NCBI GenBank assembly: GCA_002499405.1
Contig: DALH01000051.1
Location: 472 to 6,951, forward strand
DNA: 6,480 nt
Direction of reading: 5' to 3'
From: Candidatus Micrarchaeota archaeon UBA95
GTDB taxonomy: Archaea; Micrarchaeota; Micrarchaeia; Norongarragalinales; Norongarragalinaceae
Each line of letters starts with the position of its first letter. The first letter of the stretch is position 1. Shown here one piece after another: positions 4,863 to 6,480 of the stretch. Both the position numbers and the translations under genes were made by a program. The notes below the pieces were generated by a model. The model saw only the letters and a list, made by a program, of their open reading frames with translations. It ran no database searches and had not been told where the DNA came from.

Positions 4863-5724
4863 GGCGCGAGCCCAGCTCCTTCAACTCGTCCAGGACGCGT
4901 TCCGGAGTGTAGGCGCGGAGTTCCTTGACGAGCCCCGGGTTTGAAAGCATTCCGGGTTTGAGGGGAACGCTCACGCCGTCCGCCTTGAAGTCCGAGACGT
5001 GGAGGCTGCCGAGGGGCGCGCGGCACAACTTGCCGGGCGGGGTCTGCGATGGGTCCACGCTCACCGCGTCGGGCGTGCGCGCGTGTCCCGCCACGACTTT
5101 GAACATCAATTCTTTTTGCATGGCTTCAACCCATTTGGAGGCGTAATTTCCTTCGGCTGTCCACGAAATTTTTTCGTGGTAGAACGAGGCGTGCTTCGGT
5201 TTATTCAACCTCCAGAAAACGTGGAACGACGAACCCGTCCAAGAGCAAAGCATTTTGCCGGGGCACTCCTTCTGGAACTCCTTGTCGGCGTTGATTTGTT
5301 GCGTGAGCGCCAGGGCCGCCAGTCGGCCGTGCTCGCTGTTCAAACCCTTGCCGAGGTCCAAGTCGTAAAACAACAAGTCAATCTTGTTGCCGGACTCGTG
5401 GTTGGTGGCGAACAAGAACTCGCTTAGCTTGCGCGGCACGAAGTAATTCCAGGCAAGTTCCTGTTTTTTTGAGAGTTTGCCGCGCGCCTCCTTCAAGGTT
5501 TTTTCGCGCAGGCAAAGGAATTTGTTGTCAATTGCTTCTGCCAGGTCCTTGCACGTCAAGGGGGGTTCCTTGCTTCCGCGCTTCAACAATGGGCGCGTCA
5601 TGCCGTGAATCCAGGTCTTGGTTGCTATTTCTTTGTTGCCTATGAATCCTTGCAGGGTTTTTGCGGTCAGCGAATAATATTGTATTACGTCTAGGAAGCC
5701 CTTTGGGTGGAGGGGGTCACCCAC
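4855..5724 (-). CDS. Archaeo-eukaryotic primase (AEP/PriS-like) family protein
   Basis: A protein of about 289 residues with the three AEP catalytic motifs in order and spacing: motif I LLFYDLD with Asp121 and Asp123, motif II TGSSFH with His168, and motif III VSVD with Asp224. KLCRAPLGSLH (about 233-242) follows, resembling the arginine-containing RLPGSLH element of PriS, and then VSVPL. The opening GFLDVIQYYSL also resembles the PriS N-terminus. AEP enzymes make primers or extend DNA; whether this is the replicative PriS or a repair or element-borne paralogue is unclear. The central region (about 40-110) is Lys-rich and not recognisable. The start is uncertain: the GTG at 5724 overlaps the stop of the membrane-protein gene by eight bases, and a TTG at 5745 is possible. 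The gene lies in an operon after the HD and membrane-protein genes and ends inside the 3' end of the convergent glycosylase gene. Confidence 0.75.
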   Translation of the reverse strand: MGDPLHPKGFLDVIQYYSLTAKTLQGFIGNKEIATKTWIHGMTRPLLKRGSKEPPLTCKDLAEAIDNKFLCLREKTLKEARGKLSKKQELAWNYFVPRKLSEFLFATNHESGNKIDLLFYDLDLGKGLNSEHGRLAALALTQQINADKEFQKECPGKMLCSWTGSSFHVFWRLNKPKHASFYHEKISWTAEGNYASKWVEAMQKELMFKVVAGHARTPDAVSVDPSQTPPGKLCRAPLGSLHVSDFKADGVSVPLKPGMLSNPGLVKELRAYTPERVLDELKELGSRLK

Positions 5725-5739
5725 GCTTGTGGAACCCCC
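5712..5739 (-). promoter_or_regulatory. GC-rich stem-loop over the membrane-protein stop and primase-like start
   Basis: GGGGGT (5712-5717) pairs with ACCCCC (5734-5739). Inside it CCAC (5721-5724) pairs with GTGG (5729-5732), closing a four-base loop. In the minus-strand mRNA this ten-pair structure covers the candidate GTG at 5724-5722 and the TGA at 5719-5717, so it could restrain initiation unless the upstream gene is being translated. The pairing is directly visible; the role is an inference. Confidence 0.3.
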
Positions 5740-5878
5740 ACGCAATTGAGGCGATGCCGAGAATCATTAGGAGGGGGGGCCAGAACCCTTGTTCGGGCCA
5801 CCAACCCGCTTTTTCGCCGAGCCATAACAAGCCTACGACGGACAACGAGAAGCCGTAAACAATTGAGTCCTTGATCAT
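5717..5878 (-). CDS. Small two-helix membrane protein (53 aa)
   Basis: A short gene between the HD and primase-like genes, starting ATG at 5878 and ending TGA at 5719-5717. The product begins MIKDS. It has a hydrophobic helix at about 6-20 (IVYGFSLSVVGLLWL), a short polar turn with a Trp/Pro-rich loop (AGWWPEQGFWPP, about 24-35), and a second helix at about 36-49 (LLMILGIASIAWGF) before the positive tail HKRG. This is a helical-hairpin topology, probably with both ends in the cytoplasm. I do not recognise a named family. Support for a real gene is the clean two-helix pattern, a five-base gap after the HD stop, overlap with the primase-like start, and the absence of any other gene in the interval. 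No clear ribosome binding site is seen, so it probably depends on coupling to the HD gene. Confidence 0.7.
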   Translation of the reverse strand: MIKDSIVYGFSLSVVGLLWLGEKAGWWPEQGFWPPLLMILGIASIAWGFHKRG

Positions 5879-5883
5879 GGTAA

Positions 5884-6480
5884 TCAATCCTTTGTTTTTT
5901 TCTTAATAATTCGGTTTCGGAGGATTCCGGCTTCAAACAATTCGTTGACGCGGTCCCCGTATTCGTCGCGGCCTTCCTTGAATGCGCCCACGTGCTTGTT
6001 CAACAACCAGTCCTGGATGAGTTCGTTCTTCTCGTCCTCCGGCCTGTCCTTCCTGGCTTCGTAAGCATCCAGTATGCCCACCCATTTGGCGTACTCGGCG
6101 TATTTCATTGCTTCCGGCGGAACGCCTTTTTCGGGATACTTTCTTTCCCCGAAGAGGTGGTGCAACAAGGCGACGCTTGCCGCGAGAGGAAATTCCTTTT
6201 TGAGGAGTTCGTATCCCTCCACGACGTGTTGCTCGGTTTTCTTGCGTTCTTCCCCGTCGAACAAGTCGCCGCGCCTCCGGCCATTCACTTCAATCCTGGT
6301 TTTCCCGATGTCGTGCAGCAAACCCGAAACGAACAAGTCGGTTTTGTTCAAACCCAGCTTTTTCGCGCTCTTCCTCGCTAGCCGGGCAACCTCCAAGGAG
6401 TGTTCGTAGAGCGCCGGGTCCCTACTCAACGCCTCCAAGTGTTTTTGAATTAGTTTCCTGCGCTCTCTCCCGATGTTGGG
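5884..6480 (-). CDS. HD-domain metal-dependent hydrolase, 5' end beyond the window
   Basis: The last 198 residues of an HD-superfamily phosphohydrolase. The frame is open to the right edge without a start codon I can trust, so the N-terminus is missing. In the visible part are His27 (LYEHSLEVARLA), the HD doublet His56-Asp57 in LLHDIGK, His85 (EQHVVEGYELL), His107-His108 (LLHHLFGERKYPEKG) and Asp138 (GILDAYEARKDRP). The order HDIGK, then H-x4-GY-x-LL, then HH-x6-YP-x2-G, then D-x-Y-x4-DRP resembles an HD-GYP domain, but the GYP element reads KYP and the middle is shortened. Such enzymes hydrolyse phosphate esters of nucleotides or cyclic dinucleotides; the substrate here is unknown. It leads the HD, small membrane protein, primase-like operon, with a five-base gap to the next gene. 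The Lys-rich C-terminus (RIIKKKTKD) is probably disordered. Confidence 0.85.
   Translation of the reverse strand, partial: PNIGRERRKLIQKHLEALSRDPALYEHSLEVARLARKSAKKLGLNKTDLFVSGLLHDIGKTRIEVNGRRRGDLFDGEERKKTEQHVVEGYELLKKEFPLAASVALLHHLFGERKYPEKGVPPEAMKYAEYAKWVGILDAYEARKDRPEDEKNELIQDWLLNKHVGAFKEGRDEYGDRVNELFEAGILRNRIIKKKTKD

Noticed and set aside
4999..5427. Plus-strand open frame opposite the primase-like gene
   Set aside because: It is antisense to a protein with three ordered catalytic motifs and has no domain of its own.
5691..5936. Minus-strand 81-residue frame over the HD/membrane-protein junction
   Set aside because: It overlaps the HD gene end and the 53-residue membrane protein in another frame, is Arg-rich without structure, and has no supporting signals.

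Overview
The window is archaeal. The signs are a LonB-type Lon protease, a prefoldin beta subunit, an archaeal Brix protein, a tRNA-Ser carrying a bulge-helix-bulge intron and no encoded CCA, TATA-like boxes about 26-29 bases upstream of first-gene start codons, and GGTG-type ribosome binding sites only inside operons. Very compact packing, several small orphan proteins and a split protein gene suggest a reduced-genome (DPANN-like) lineage, but that placement is an inference. No CRISPR array, insertion sequence or rRNA is visible.

Layout. Positions 33-938 (-) encode a DHH/DHHA1 phosphoesterase. It diverges across 76 bases from a helical HEAT-like orphan at 1015-1527 (+). Next comes a minus-strand information-processing block, in transcription order: tRNA-Ser(UGA) at 2803-2698, a hairpin with T-tracts, a partial copy of the tRNA 3' end, a Brix ribosome-biogenesis protein (2578-2135), prefoldin beta (2154-1786) and an EF-Tu-domain-2-like protein (1780-1529). 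Divergent from the tRNA, and possibly sharing its TATA element, is a plus-strand pair: the C-terminal half of LonB (2865-4217) and, directly abutting it, an endonuclease III/MagIII-like DNA glycosylase (4218-4862). A second minus-strand operon runs convergently into the glycosylase: an HD-domain hydrolase cut by the window's right edge (6480-5884), a 53-residue two-helix membrane protein (5878-5717) and an archaeo-eukaryotic primase-like protein (about 5724-4855).

Main point. The LonB reading frame does not begin like LonB. From the ATG at 2865 its first 30 residues are a complete C-terminal intein segment (blocks F and G) ending in NGILVHN, with Ser as the next residue. The protein then continues as LonB from SGGLGTP through Walker B, sensor 1, the arginine finger and the Ser/Lys protease site. 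A TAA lies in frame just upstream, and a tRNA gene lies on the opposite strand beyond it, so the Walker A half and the N-intein cannot be encoded contiguously. The simplest reading is a naturally split, trans-splicing intein interrupting the Lon protease, organised like the split DNA polymerase intein of Nanoarchaeum equitans. The N-terminal partner must lie outside this window. The break sits beside a tRNA gene whose 3' end is partly duplicated, which suggests a recombination origin for the split.
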